From JAWXBM01 sp034440115 (lineage in GTDB: Bacteria > Pseudomonadota > Gammaproteobacteria > Xanthomonadales > SZUA-36), in assembly GCA_034440115.1 (NCBI GenBank), contig JAWXBM010000165.1, positions 1 through 22,200 of the forward strand: 22,200 nt of DNA. The letters run 5' to 3'. The notes beneath the pieces were generated by a model that made no database searches, had not been told where the DNA came from, and worked only from the letters and a program-made list of their open reading frames with translations. The translations under genes and the position numbers were made by a program. Of this stretch, positions 11,301 to 16,955 are shown piece after piece (position 1 is the stretch's first letter; each line of letters starts with the position of its first letter).

Positions 11301-12487
11301 ATTTTGGGGCTTTTGGTGAACGCCAGAACACCAGTTGGAACGATGCCTTGTCGCTGGCTGGCAGCCAACTGCAAAACATGATCACTACCCGCGGTTTCAC
11401 CGGGCACGAACAGGTAGATGGCCTGGGGATCGTGCATATGAATGGGCGTATCTATGACCCCAAGCTGGGCCGCTTCCTGCAGGCTGACCCATTTGTTCAG
11501 GCACCCAAAAACAGCCAATCACTCAATCGCTACAGCTATGTATTTAACAACCCGCTCAGCTATACCGATCCGAGTGGCTATTTCAGCCTTGGGCGGTTTG
11601 TGAAGAAATGGTGGCGGGTGGCTGTGGCTGCGGTGGTCACCTATATTACCTGGGGAGCTGCATCCGGCTGGGCAGCCACGTATGCTTGGGGAAGCACCAT
11701 GGGAACTACTGCTACTCTGACTTTTGCAGGCGGAGCTGTTGCAGGCGCCATCAGCGGTGTAGTGGGGGGTGCTATTTTGACGGGAACCTTGAAGGGAGCG
11801 GTGCAAGGTGCTTTTTCAGGCGCAGTTATGGGTGGCGTGGCTGGGTATTTCGGAAACACTTACTCTGCACAAAGAGTTGCAGCTGATTCTGTCGCAGGCG
11901 GGATTTCGTCAGAAATCTATGGGCAAAAATTCAAAGATGGCCTGCTCTTTGGTGCACTTGTTTCCTCGGCTACCTACTTAACTGTTCGTCTTCGGGAGTA
12001 TCAAGTTCAAAAGTCAGGACCACATCAAATTGGTGAAAGTGAAGGCTATCGGGGTCTTAAAGGAAAACTTGCAGGAGAGAGATTCTATGAAAAACTTTGG
12101 TTAGAAAGTGGGGCGGCAAAACTTTACGCTGAAGGCGCTCCTTGGGGGGAGGTGCTTGAAAAGTATCTGGAAGCGCGAAGTGCCTATGGAAAGCTCAGCC
12201 CGTTAGGTTGCCTACAAGCTGGACTAGGTTGTGTATTCGGAAGGGCTTACAAATCGGGTGGAATAGTGGACTATGTTCTCGAAGGTTACTCGGGATTTCA
12301 TGACACTTTGAATCAACCCTTTCATTATACAGGCGATGGTTATAATCGATTGATCACCGGCACAATTCAATCGACTATTGGTAAAGTATTGAATCCGCTA
12401 AATGTCATACTAGCCACCCCAGTTGTAGTGCCATCATTGGTTCCGGACTATATGCGCTTCTTCTACTTTGAAGGCAGGTCAAAATGA
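2321..12487 (+). CDS. Giant Sec-exported SpvB/FG-GAP/TcdB/RHS-repeat protein (Tc B-C-like)
   Basis: The product is about 3,388 residues from ATG 2321, which has AAGGGGGA just upstream. A GTG at 2306 in frame is a weaker alternative. An atypically long basic N-terminus precedes a hydrophobic signal segment (about 28-47, LYFFSVIMLLLSP). Next come modules of extracellular type: a PGKWFNPNKSGIGW beta module (about 165-370), an Fn3-like domain (570-650), a DUF4082-like domain (670-820), a putative Ig domain (827-917), a jelly-roll-like domain (925-1068) and a second Ig (1075-1160). SpvB follows a Pro/Ala linker, starting near 1194. FG-GAP motifs such as DFDGDGLPD lie near 1512, 1570, 1621, 1710, 1829, 1880 and 1935. 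A TcdB-like middle follows, then YD repeats (about 2300-2960). The RHS core ends in GRIYDPKLGRFLQADP and NPLSYTDPSGY (near 3086). The last 300 residues start with a glycine-rich, membrane-like stretch and end in an unrecognised tail. RHS/Tc proteins form shells that enclose a C-terminal effector. The gene overlaps the lipoprotein gene downstream. Confidence 0.9.
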   Translation: MSLKNGFSGTPAILERFFRSSRNCRNGKLYFFSVIMLLLSPVDTWGAIAKPEWTNKLQLESSNGDANLGWTTGKGTTPDIFRLTEKVNGETRLSYVTGDQLNLHRSTPGLYRFSLEGCLRSQSELPVCGSKSRELSLTVTEAIYQPYIQARPAKLIEATASNMAVGGPSQLRPGKWFNPNKSGIGWSMYWSNRLALSQNPTNVYDLQVIWYTYEAKKVIAYCDGPNDTCPPLVKEYHDYRPVVASMNLVKHSSNNSYVGSITIRRNGTDRNVGSATLNFGATNTEASIQWSADFKKQNLSGADNILLLAGGDGSTTNDASGFAGLWGNSNSSSFISADIGSISQTLEAVFYDDNGDPTWVMAHKYVPNVPPVSDTTDLCFYYTPGGYAPNQDQPGLLSPLHTSCDPDNATSLNRNGLRYFSAAETGRFWINFSLPPGQMHDNSVAGGSLRLGSSTTPAILTKAANLHRIWHSGSDACQINSTTPSCAVSLTWFTDSDFPNASVWAYNQTTGQRNLIEVSTAAAMENRQANLAAAGTYVFELYQGNNTASTLLATSSAFTVSQASNAPLQPTGLMASWTNEAIRAYQLNWDHANTGSVSYYQLLETTPSGSSSAYTVSPGSTRTKSFARSSGPWGNYTYRVKACNSSNQCSADTAAMQWLVTDPNTPPAGTPIQPWKTNQYGNLSSNLGYQYALGYHFVPSVNGQITQLGGYFNGTKQVKLFHRSSGALLASASVSSSNGWNFVNITAVSITAGEQYTVAGYLAGSGATARSAVSFPKTYGDITILASTYASTSSNPNAIPNQDESVSSMYGQVDIGFVAGVTTPQQAPTISTIPAQQHVAGSTVSLQVSASDPDGNVVAFAASGLPAGLVVNNAGLISGTVASDAATASPYAVTITVTDNDGLTAQTNFDWIITASNPSGTALVFSDSFEVSEWNNLWTEDSQNDWFRSSQRASDGSRSAEVDGSAFDAQLISIPIDLRGSSSARIEFDWLIESGLDSGEYLAFDVSSNGGTSWIEKKRLRGNVDQENVWHHEIIELVGLSSLRLRFRGSMSASDEDANVDNVRVSITVATANTLPVVSHPGNQSGVTGQAVAPLQVIVTDADNDPVSCVLTGLPSGLSESSECTISGTITATPNSYAVSVTANDGKANSAPVNFNWVVAAASVAANPETPPEPAAAPSMTPSASSSQVGATTGSFRVTEAGQASYSIPLMAAAGSGGMSPQMSLDYSSGGGNGPVGVGWSIGGQSMISRCAQTLEQDGSGAIRGITLTINDRFCLDGQRLMLVAGSYGAPGSEYRGEIDTIAKVVANGSAGAGPASFTVWRKDGTVTEYGNSTDSRIEARAADNQTVLVWAMNKTADSAGNYITYHYQEAGSKQGDPVEFVLQKVAYTGNSRAGTAPFTELGFIYDSVRSDVQTSYLAGAGLVQTLRLVRVDSRSRVDAGGALQSLRSYILSYSNDTHGRSLLTSVKECRDSTQAYCFPATLFDWQLRDDAINASTSGSLSLPSVLYGLTLGDVNGDARPDLLYTQKSGSQFQMKTALALASGGFNVSSVVSTLPTDGNDEPVNLTTIDLNADGFQDVIYAFDSGSGPKWYARISGGNSSTFSVLSAASSATLSLLKVMDFDGDGLPDLLYGYKPGQGPGQQLVWQRNTFTPGGVAGFAPAQAITVELADLYPDNVPDNNPFIKDRWFINDEHPSFATEANPVRSEVFDYNGDGAVDLLVKVSRQYCQTGCGFEFNSAEHSASSESFLRLENLVTESFSPAESGQATSLIEYPNTHTAIVSFWVIYESNGQDDFKPAIVIAKDIGCTLNEVCDNYADFPLVRDPRPADINADGLADLLYRDLVGTWRFRLNSGSGLTGELPINGQLTDGLHYAAQLHDVNGDGLPDLIYPSAAETASAKWAVHYNQSGLSFGAAQLTAAPAGNSLDRDSGVFVDFNGDNKLDHLFVNRNSLSQVQNTELRLGGNKLATGSTVAVPASVLVGITDGFASNTTLTYRPLTDTTVYSRMQDAANANWGRGFAVYDLVAPVFVVSQVESSAPTYSSTSAQSRMEYHYVGAKLQAGGRGLLGFAEVISYDPQQGLRTNSRYRQDFPYIGMPADTTMARVSSSQKFHAISNTSSKVPLSWGGVGATTPAVVLPSGTRLSYSINQWAKHETAAGKGAWFPYIANSLERAYTLVGGFNRKVLTTNTFNNNYGNLDSMVVRTYAVDGSAAAATQTTNNAYSDNISSWQLGRLTSSTATHARSGKSSITRNSSFFYDATTGILNRETIEAGSSQFEVVTNYGLDNFGNRISSSVKGYGMPERTSSQVYDNLGRYVIESRNALSQVVSSVTQRDVFGNQLRVENIDGVVSLGGADYMGRMFVSWVETGGWQKTTMASGSGSFCPSNKTTFHAMVVGGGQPTQYRCSDKLGREVRAVTQGFDGSHIYVDTDYDENGRVARVSEPYFSNGPVFWNEIAYDPLGRVSAVLAADGNHLTYDYDEAASVCSQPGAARQVKTSNGLGQKQLEIRNALSETTAIYDASCGLVAYDYDSVGNLTRLTGADGAVTLMTYDKAGRKISLDDDDKGYWQYAYNPLGEMTRQQDSKQQAIDFVFDVLGRVTTRSERTGVSSLSDNSYTTVNSEITSYINSASVAVRGKGLISSITYRVSTNGVVVHQQNIVYDEFGRTSSISTNQDGLTLSDETSYDQYGRVFQQFDTSGDFRGVRYHYNPRGYPEKLQEAREGAQGVFYQQVLGQDQRGNVSAAILGNGVEVYASYNAGSGRLQTLEAYDKNSIEIQNVSYSFDVLGNLQYRHDTSKTQNLKESFVYDSLNRLEQVLLSTNGATAQTTLGIQYDKSGNITHKSDVGNYLYGQNGAGAHAVTTAGSTSYSYDANGNQISASDGRNISYTVFDQASRIQKGGETTEFFYGIGNQRIKRVDNNTVDTSKTTWYFGNVERIQYAGENAFFRRTIGGIAIVDYFPSTDAKSISYLVKDHLGSIHTVTDQAGLVANSVAMHFGAFGERQNTSWNDALSLAGSQLQNMITTRGFTGHEQVDGLGIVHMNGRIYDPKLGRFLQADPFVQAPKNSQSLNRYSYVFNNPLSYTDPSGYFSLGRFVKKWWRVAVAAVVTYITWGAASGWAATYAWGSTMGTTATLTFAGGAVAGAISGVVGGAILTGTLKGAVQGAFSGAVMGGVAGYFGNTYSAQRVAADSVAGGISSEIYGQKFKDGLLFGALVSSATYLTVRLREYQVQKSGPHQIGESEGYRGLKGKLAGERFYEKLWLESGAAKLYAEGAPWGEVLEKYLEARSAYGKLSPLGCLQAGLGCVFGRAYKSGGIVDYVLEGYSGFHDTLNQPFHYTGDGYNRLITGTIQSTIGKVLNPLNVILATPVVVPSLVPDYMRFFYFEGRSK

Positions 12488-13122
12488 AAAAATGCGAGTT
12501 TCTATTGTTCGGATGTACTTTGCTGGCTGGGTGCTCCACAGCGCAGACAGTTGAATTTCCAGCTGATCCCAACCTTCCAGTTGAATGGGGTGAATATTCA
12601 ACATTAACAATTCATGGGAGTATATGCCCAGATATCAACGGCACCTATTCCCAAGTGCCAGAGGTTAAAAAAGTAGTCGACAATGACATCATGACTGCAA
12701 GCGGAGATCGCTATTCAATCTATGGTTTATTTCCATTTGAAATTGCAGAAAATTCAACAATCAAGCGAGTTGAATCAACGAATGAAGAATCAGTTTTTCG
12801 AGTTAGCCAAAACACAAATGGAGACATTACGATAACCCACACATGGGTAAATGGAGAGAAAGTTGAAACCAGTATCTTTAAGTCCAGTAGACAGGATTTT
12901 GTTTGTGTAGACAGTTTTATTCAGTTTCCGATCAACAGCATTTACGGACAGTTGGAGGGAATAAAAATAAATGGACAAAATCGCACAAGGGTTAAATTAG
13001 CCCAGGACCACTCTTTGTTGGTGATTAAAACTTTTGGTAAATATCAATCGAATTCCACAACATCAAAAAATAATTTCGAACACGTGTTTTATCGATTTGA
13101 TAGTGAAACGTATAGCCCTTAG
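12484..13122 (+). CDS. Small lipoprotein coupled to the RHS gene; candidate immunity or surface partner
   Basis: The product is 212 residues. The first 17 form a lipoprotein signal peptide ending in the lipobox LAGC, with C17 as the acylated cysteine. The next residue is Ser, not Asp, which favours the outer membrane if this is a Gram-negative cell. The mature part contains ICPDINGTYSQ, a Cys-Pro-Asp..Gly-Thr-Tyr pattern I have seen in other uncharacterised lipoproteins, and is otherwise beta-strand-like with no known domain. The start overlaps the RHS stop by four bases (ATGA), and GGCAGG lies at a suitable distance, so the two are almost surely co-translated. The gene and the RHS tail before it are visibly richer in A/T than the RHS core, suggesting they arrived or diversified together. 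Immunity to the RHS tip is an inference from position and localisation. A structural or anchoring partner is equally possible. Confidence 0.8.
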   Translation: MKKCEFLLFGCTLLAGCSTAQTVEFPADPNLPVEWGEYSTLTIHGSICPDINGTYSQVPEVKKVVDNDIMTASGDRYSIYGLFPFEIAENSTIKRVESTNEESVFRVSQNTNGDITITHTWVNGEKVETSIFKSSRQDFVCVDSFIQFPINSIYGQLEGIKINGQNRTRVKLAQDHSLLVIKTFGKYQSNSTTSKNNFEHVFYRFDSETYSP

Positions 13123-13155
13123 CTAAACATGGCAACTCCCTGATCCAGACATGAG

Positions 13156-15198
13156 TTACTCCGCTTCTCTGGGCTTATGCTCCGCCTCCAACCCACGCTG
13201 CACATCGTGCGGCACCGGGTCGTAATGGCTGAACTCCATGGTGTAGCTGCCCTGGCCACCGGTCATGCTTTTCAGTTCGGCATGGTAATCGGTTAACGAA
13301 CTCAATGGCATGTCGGCCTTGATGGTCATAAAGCCGCTGCCCACACTTTCGGTGCCACTGATGCGGGCCCGTCGCCCGGCCAGGCTGCCGGTTACATCAC
13401 CCATGTGGTCATCGGGTACGGTCACGTCAATAGAAACGATGGGCTCAAGTATTTGCGGACCGGCATTCCGAATGGCCTGCAGGAAAGCGTGCCGTCCTGC
13501 GATCACAAAAGCGATTTCCTTGGAGTCCACTGCGTGGAATTTGCCATCGTAAACGGTTACTTCCATGTCCTGCAGAGGGAAACCCGCTATGGCACCTTCG
13601 CCAAGCAATTGACGCACGCCTTTTTCTACTGCGGGAATCAAATTGGTAGGAATGGCACCACCCACTACCTGATTGACGAATTCAAACCCTTCACCGCGCC
13701 GTAGCGGCCGCACTCGTAAAAACACTTCACCAAACTGGCCAGCGCCACCAGTCTGCTTTTTATGCCGGTAATGGGCTTCTGCTACACGCGTAACGGTTTC
13801 CCGATAAGCAATGCGTGGTGGGCGCGTATCCACCTCAACGTGATAGCGCTCTTTCATGCGTTCCAGCATGACCCTAATATGCAGTTCTCCCAGCCCACGA
13901 ATAACGGTTTCATTCAGTTCCTGATTGTGTTCAACCAACAGGCATGGGTCTTCTTCGGTCAATCTCGTTAATGTTTGAGCCAGTTTTTGTTCCTGCCCGC
14001 GACTCTTGGAAGCAATAGCCACGCCATACATGGGCTGTGGAAAATCCAGTGGCTTGAGGTAGAAATTATTCTCGTCGTGCGAATCATGCAGGATCGCGTC
14101 GTAATGAATATCGTCTACCTTGGCAACCGCACAGATATCACCGGGTATGCCGGCATCAACTTCCATGTGCTTGCCGCCTTGCACCCGGAACAGATGCCCA
14201 ACCTTGAATGGCTTGCGGGCATCACCAATCAACAAGGGCGTGTCGGGCTTTACCGTGCCCTGGTAGATGCGAAAAATACTGAGCTTGCCCACAAACGGGT
14301 CGTTGCTGATTTTGAACACATGAGCCACAACATGTGCGTCCGGGTCGGGTTTGATCATCACCTCTTTGGCAATCTTGCCTTCACCTTTAAGCACAGGTGG
14401 TGGATTGCCTTCGGTGGGGTTGGGCAATAACCGTTTGCATAACCGCAGGAATTCGCCCAGGCCGGCATCGCTGCTGACCGAGGTAAAACAAATGGGTACT
14501 AAATGACCTTCCCGCAGTGCGCGCTCAAATGCATCGTGTAGTTCATCGCGCGATAAGGTTTCGCCTTCGAGGAATTTTTCCATCAGCTTTTCGCTGGTCT
14601 CCACCACCTGATCGATAATGGCGTCGTGCGCTTCGGACAAAGAAAAAATGTCCGTATCGCCTTCGGTTTGGAAAAAGCAATCAGTTACCGTGGTGAAATC
14701 ATTTGCAGGCAAATTGATGGGCAGGCATTCCGGGCCGAACTCTTCGCGAATGTCATTGACCAGGCGAGTCAGCCCGGCGCTGTTCTGGTCCATTTTGTTA
14801 ATGATAATGATGCGGCATAAGCGGCGGGCCTTGGCGCGTTGCATCAAGCGGCGAGTGGAAAGCTCTATGCCGTTGTTGGCATTGATTACCATGGCAGTGG
14901 TTTCAGTAGCCGCCATGGCTGCCAATGTCGATCCGCGGAAGTCGGGAAATCCGGCAGTATCGATCATGTTGATGTGGACTCCTTCGAAGTCCAGGCTGGC
15001 AATCGCGGAGTCCAGTGAATGCTGGTATGATTTTTCGAGGGGGTCGTGATCGGTCGTGGTTGTGCCGCGTTCGATACTGCCCGCTTCGCCAATGGCCCCC
15101 GACTTGGCCAACAGCGCTTCAATTATCGATGTTTTGCCTGCACCCGTGTGCCCGACCAGTGTGATATTGCGGATGTCCTCGGTGCGATACTGCGGCAT
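13156..15198 (-). CDS. Elongation factor G-like GTPase (EF-G2/FusA2 type)
   Basis: The product is 680 residues, shorter than canonical EF-G at about 700. It starts at the ATG at 15198-15196 with GAGGA upstream. GTPase motifs are seen: GHTGAGKT (16-23), switch I ERGTTTTD (43-50), DTAGFPDF (80-87) and NKMD (134-137). The EF-G domains II to V follow, with domain IV marked by GGAGQFGEV and domain V by TGSLAGRRARISG. In canonical EF-G the third motif is DTPGHVDF, whose His is catalytic. Here that His is Phe (F84) and the Pro is Ala. Altered residues there are known in the EF-G-2/EF-G-like subfamily, of which Thermus EF-G-2 is a member. The cellular role of this subfamily is unclear. I infer a ribosome-associated GTPase that is not the main translocase. 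It converges on the lipoprotein gene with 33 bases between them and diverges from the aspartate kinase operon. Confidence 0.9.
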   Translation of the reverse strand: MPQYRTEDIRNITLVGHTGAGKTSIIEALLAKSGAIGEAGSIERGTTTTDHDPLEKSYQHSLDSAIASLDFEGVHINMIDTAGFPDFRGSTLAAMAATETTAMVINANNGIELSTRRLMQRAKARRLCRIIIINKMDQNSAGLTRLVNDIREEFGPECLPINLPANDFTTVTDCFFQTEGDTDIFSLSEAHDAIIDQVVETSEKLMEKFLEGETLSRDELHDAFERALREGHLVPICFTSVSSDAGLGEFLRLCKRLLPNPTEGNPPPVLKGEGKIAKEVMIKPDPDAHVVAHVFKISNDPFVGKLSIFRIYQGTVKPDTPLLIGDARKPFKVGHLFRVQGGKHMEVDAGIPGDICAVAKVDDIHYDAILHDSHDENNFYLKPLDFPQPMYGVAIASKSRGQEQKLAQTLTRLTEEDPCLLVEHNQELNETVIRGLGELHIRVMLERMKERYHVEVDTRPPRIAYRETVTRVAEAHYRHKKQTGGAGQFGEVFLRVRPLRRGEGFEFVNQVVGGAIPTNLIPAVEKGVRQLLGEGAIAGFPLQDMEVTVYDGKFHAVDSKEIAFVIAGRHAFLQAIRNAGPQILEPIVSIDVTVPDDHMGDVTGSLAGRRARISGTESVGSGFMTIKADMPLSSLTDYHAELKSMTGGQGSYTMEFSHYDPVPHDVQRGLEAEHKPREAE

Positions 15199-15331
15199 AA
15201 ACGTTCCTCAGTTTTCAGGCGTGGGGATTCATCCTAGTACAGAATCCGCTAATACGGAACCCAACCGGGATTCGGTGGTCCTAAGTATCAGGTAAGGCAA
15301 AAGCACGAAAATTCCGTGCAGAGGCTGAGCT

Positions 15332-15353
15332 GGTCTCTCCCGAGACCCCTTTT
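15332..15353 (+). terminator. Terminator-like hairpin in the leader
   Basis: A perfect 6-bp stem GGTCTC/GAGACC with a TCCC loop is followed by CC and TTTT. The T-run is short and offset by two bases, so it may be a pausing or weak termination site. Confidence 0.4.
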
Positions 15354-15377
15354 ATGTAGCACTCCAAAACCCCCTTT

Positions 15378-15405
15378 GGCGCCCTCATGGGCGCCTTTCT
15401 TTTTT
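15378..15405 (+). terminator. Strong rho-independent terminator inside the leader
   Basis: A perfect 7-bp GC stem GGCGCCC/GGGCGCC (15378-15384 and 15389-15395) with a TCAT loop is followed by TTTCTTTTTT. It points toward the aspartate kinase gene, whose start is 130 bases further on. It is either the end of a small RNA or an attenuator. Confidence 0.82.
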
Positions 15406-15509
15406 CGGCAGAAAAAAGGGAAAAGTCAGGGCTTTTGCTGCTTCATCTGTACACTGCCAGCTGAATTCGTTACCGTTCGCGCAGCTAGCAGCCCGCGCAG
15501 CTAAAAGCC

Positions 15510-15539
15510 ATGAGTTCTTTTATGAGTAATCAATTGTGA
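15510..15539 (+). CDS. Possible 9-codon leader ORF overlapping the aspartate kinase start
   Basis: ATG at 15510 opens MSSFMSNQL and stops at TGA 15537-15539, which overlaps the GTG start of the aspartate kinase gene (15536) in another frame. There is no strong ribosome-binding site for either start. The overlap would allow translational coupling. An ORF this short can easily arise by chance. Confidence 0.25.
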   Translation: MSSFMSNQL

Positions 15540-16948
15540 AGCCGGATTGGGTTGTGCTGAAATTTGGTGGTACCAGTGTGGCAGGCAAGCCGCAGTGGCT
15601 GGCCATCTGCAAATTGTTGCTGCAACGGCGGCAGCAGGGCAAACGTGTTCTTTTGGTCTGCTCTGCGGTTTCGGGTGTTACTGGTCGGCTTTCTGAGCTG
15701 GCAGACCGGCCGCGTGAGTCAGGTTTGGAATCGATACTGGACACTCATCAAGCCCTTGCTGCTGAGTTGGATGTGCCAACCCATGAATGGCTGGAGCCAG
15801 GTCGTCAACGTATGCAGGCCTGCTTGCAGCGTTTGCAGCAGGGGGAGGATCACGCTGCGCGGGCAGATTTGCTGGCGACTGGCGAATGGTTGAGCACTCG
15901 GATTGGAGCGGCTTTTCTGGGCCAGTTTATGCCAGTAGATTGGCTGGACATTCGCCGGCATTTAAGCGCCCGCCATGAGCCGGGGTTGTCAGCCGCCCGG
16001 CAGTGGTTATCGGCCAGTTGTGATGCGGGTGCGGATGCAGATTTCTTGAGCGCCTGCTCGGCTTTGCGCCCGGTGGTTATAACCCAGGGTTTTGTTGCGG
16101 CAAACAGCGAAGGCAACACCGTGTTGCTGGGCCGTGGTGGCTCGGACACGTCCGCAGCGTTGTTGGCAGGGCGTTTGGGTGCAGAAAGTGTTGAAATCTG
16201 GACCGATGTGCCCGGCCTGTTCAGCGCCGATCCCAGACTGGTGCCCGAGGCAAGGCTGTTGGAACAACTCGACTTTGCCGAAGCACTGGAAATGGCTGCC
16301 GGTGGCGCGAAAGTTATTCATCCCAGCTGTATTCGTGCAGCGGCGGAAACAGGAACAGCCATCGTGATTCGCGATACCGGTCGCCCGGAATTTGCCGGCA
16401 CCCGGATTTCGAATCGGGTCAACGAACAGGTCGGGGTCAAAACCGTAACCTGCCAGAAAGACATGCTGGTTTTGTTGTTGCAGAAAATTGACAGTCGACG
16501 TGAAGTGGGTTTTTTAGCCAGTGTTTTCGAGATTTTTCGCCAACGTGGAGTATCTATTGACCTGGTAGCCACCTCAGAAACGACGACGACCGTGGCTTTG
16601 AACCGTCCGGCCAACCTGCTTGATGAAGATATGCTGGCGGGTCTGGTCGAGGCGCTGCAGCAACACTGCACGGTGCATGTGTATCCCGATTGTGTCTGTG
16701 TCAATCTGGTTGGAAGTGGGGTCCGAACGGCGCTGTCGCGGCTGCAATCGAGCATGAAATATTTTTCAGATCGACCACTTTTGATGCTTTCTCAATCCGC
16801 CAATGACCTATGTCTCAGTTTGCTGATGCCTGCGGGTGAGCATGAGTTGCTGGTGCAACGTCTGCATCGGGAATTGGTTGAGATCAACCAGCACGAGACT
16901 GGCGGAATATTCGGGCCCAGCTGGCAGGACTTGCAGCGATGGGAATGA
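15536..16948 (+). CDS. Aspartate kinase (monofunctional, LysAC-like kinase half)
   Basis: The product is 470 residues and phosphorylates L-aspartate, the first step toward diaminopimelate, lysine, threonine and methionine. The start is GTG; an in-frame TAA at 15527 leaves almost no alternative. Visible landmarks are KFGGTSV (9-15), the nucleotide-site region LLGRGGSDTSAALLAGRLGA, EIWTDVPGLFSADPR, and GGAKVIHPSCI at the end of the catalytic domain. The last 150 residues (from about VGVKTVTCQKDM) fit a pair of regulatory ACT domains. The sequence style recalls the kinase half of the bifunctional aspartate kinase/diaminopimelate decarboxylase of Xanthomonas, but no decarboxylase follows here. 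It is the first gene of a compact operon with murL and murD2. That suggests this isozyme serves diaminopimelate supply for peptidoglycan. Whether lysine or threonine inhibits it cannot be read from the sequence. Confidence 0.9.
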   Translation: MKPDWVVLKFGGTSVAGKPQWLAICKLLLQRRQQGKRVLLVCSAVSGVTGRLSELADRPRESGLESILDTHQALAAELDVPTHEWLEPGRQRMQACLQRLQQGEDHAARADLLATGEWLSTRIGAAFLGQFMPVDWLDIRRHLSARHEPGLSAARQWLSASCDAGADADFLSACSALRPVVITQGFVAANSEGNTVLLGRGGSDTSAALLAGRLGAESVEIWTDVPGLFSADPRLVPEARLLEQLDFAEALEMAAGGAKVIHPSCIRAAAETGTAIVIRDTGRPEFAGTRISNRVNEQVGVKTVTCQKDMLVLLLQKIDSRREVGFLASVFEIFRQRGVSIDLVATSETTTTVALNRPANLLDEDMLAGLVEALQQHCTVHVYPDCVCVNLVGSGVRTALSRLQSSMKYFSDRPLLMLSQSANDLCLSLLMPAGEHELLVQRLHRELVEINQHETGGIFGPSWQDLQRWE

Positions 16949-16955
16949 AGACCTG

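Larger units (their letters stand above)
15199..15535 (+). promoter_or_regulatory. Structured 5' leader/intergenic region of the aspartate kinase-murL-murD2 operon
   Basis: These 337 bases lie between the divergent EF-G-like gene and the aspartate kinase gene and hold a row of hairpins on the plus strand. They are GAACCC/GGG(A)TTC at 15257-15273, GCACG/CGTGC at 15303-15319, GGTCTC/GAGACC at 15332-15347 followed by CCTTTT, and a strong terminator at 15378-15405. Right after it, CTTTTTTC (15399-15406) can pair with GAAAAAAG (15411-15418). No upstream plus-strand gene needs that terminator. The region therefore either encodes a short non-coding RNA or is an attenuated leader for the operon. I looked for the lysine riboswitch core expected before lysC genes and did not find it. 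Confidence 0.55.

Noticed and set aside
11608..11886. Glycine/cysteine-rich plus-strand frame (GGCGCGG-type) over the RHS glycine-rich segment
   Set aside because: It is an out-of-frame shadow of the glycine-rich RHS coding region.
15199..15535. Lysine or TPP riboswitch in the aspartate kinase leader
   Set aside because: An AGAGG at 15320-15324 and a GGCTGAGC at 15323-15330 gave partial resemblance, but the conserved cores and helices of either riboswitch are absent.
16836..16955. Upstream extension of the murL reading frame
   Set aside because: It lies inside the aspartate kinase coding sequence in another frame. ATG 16956 follows directly after that gene's stop.
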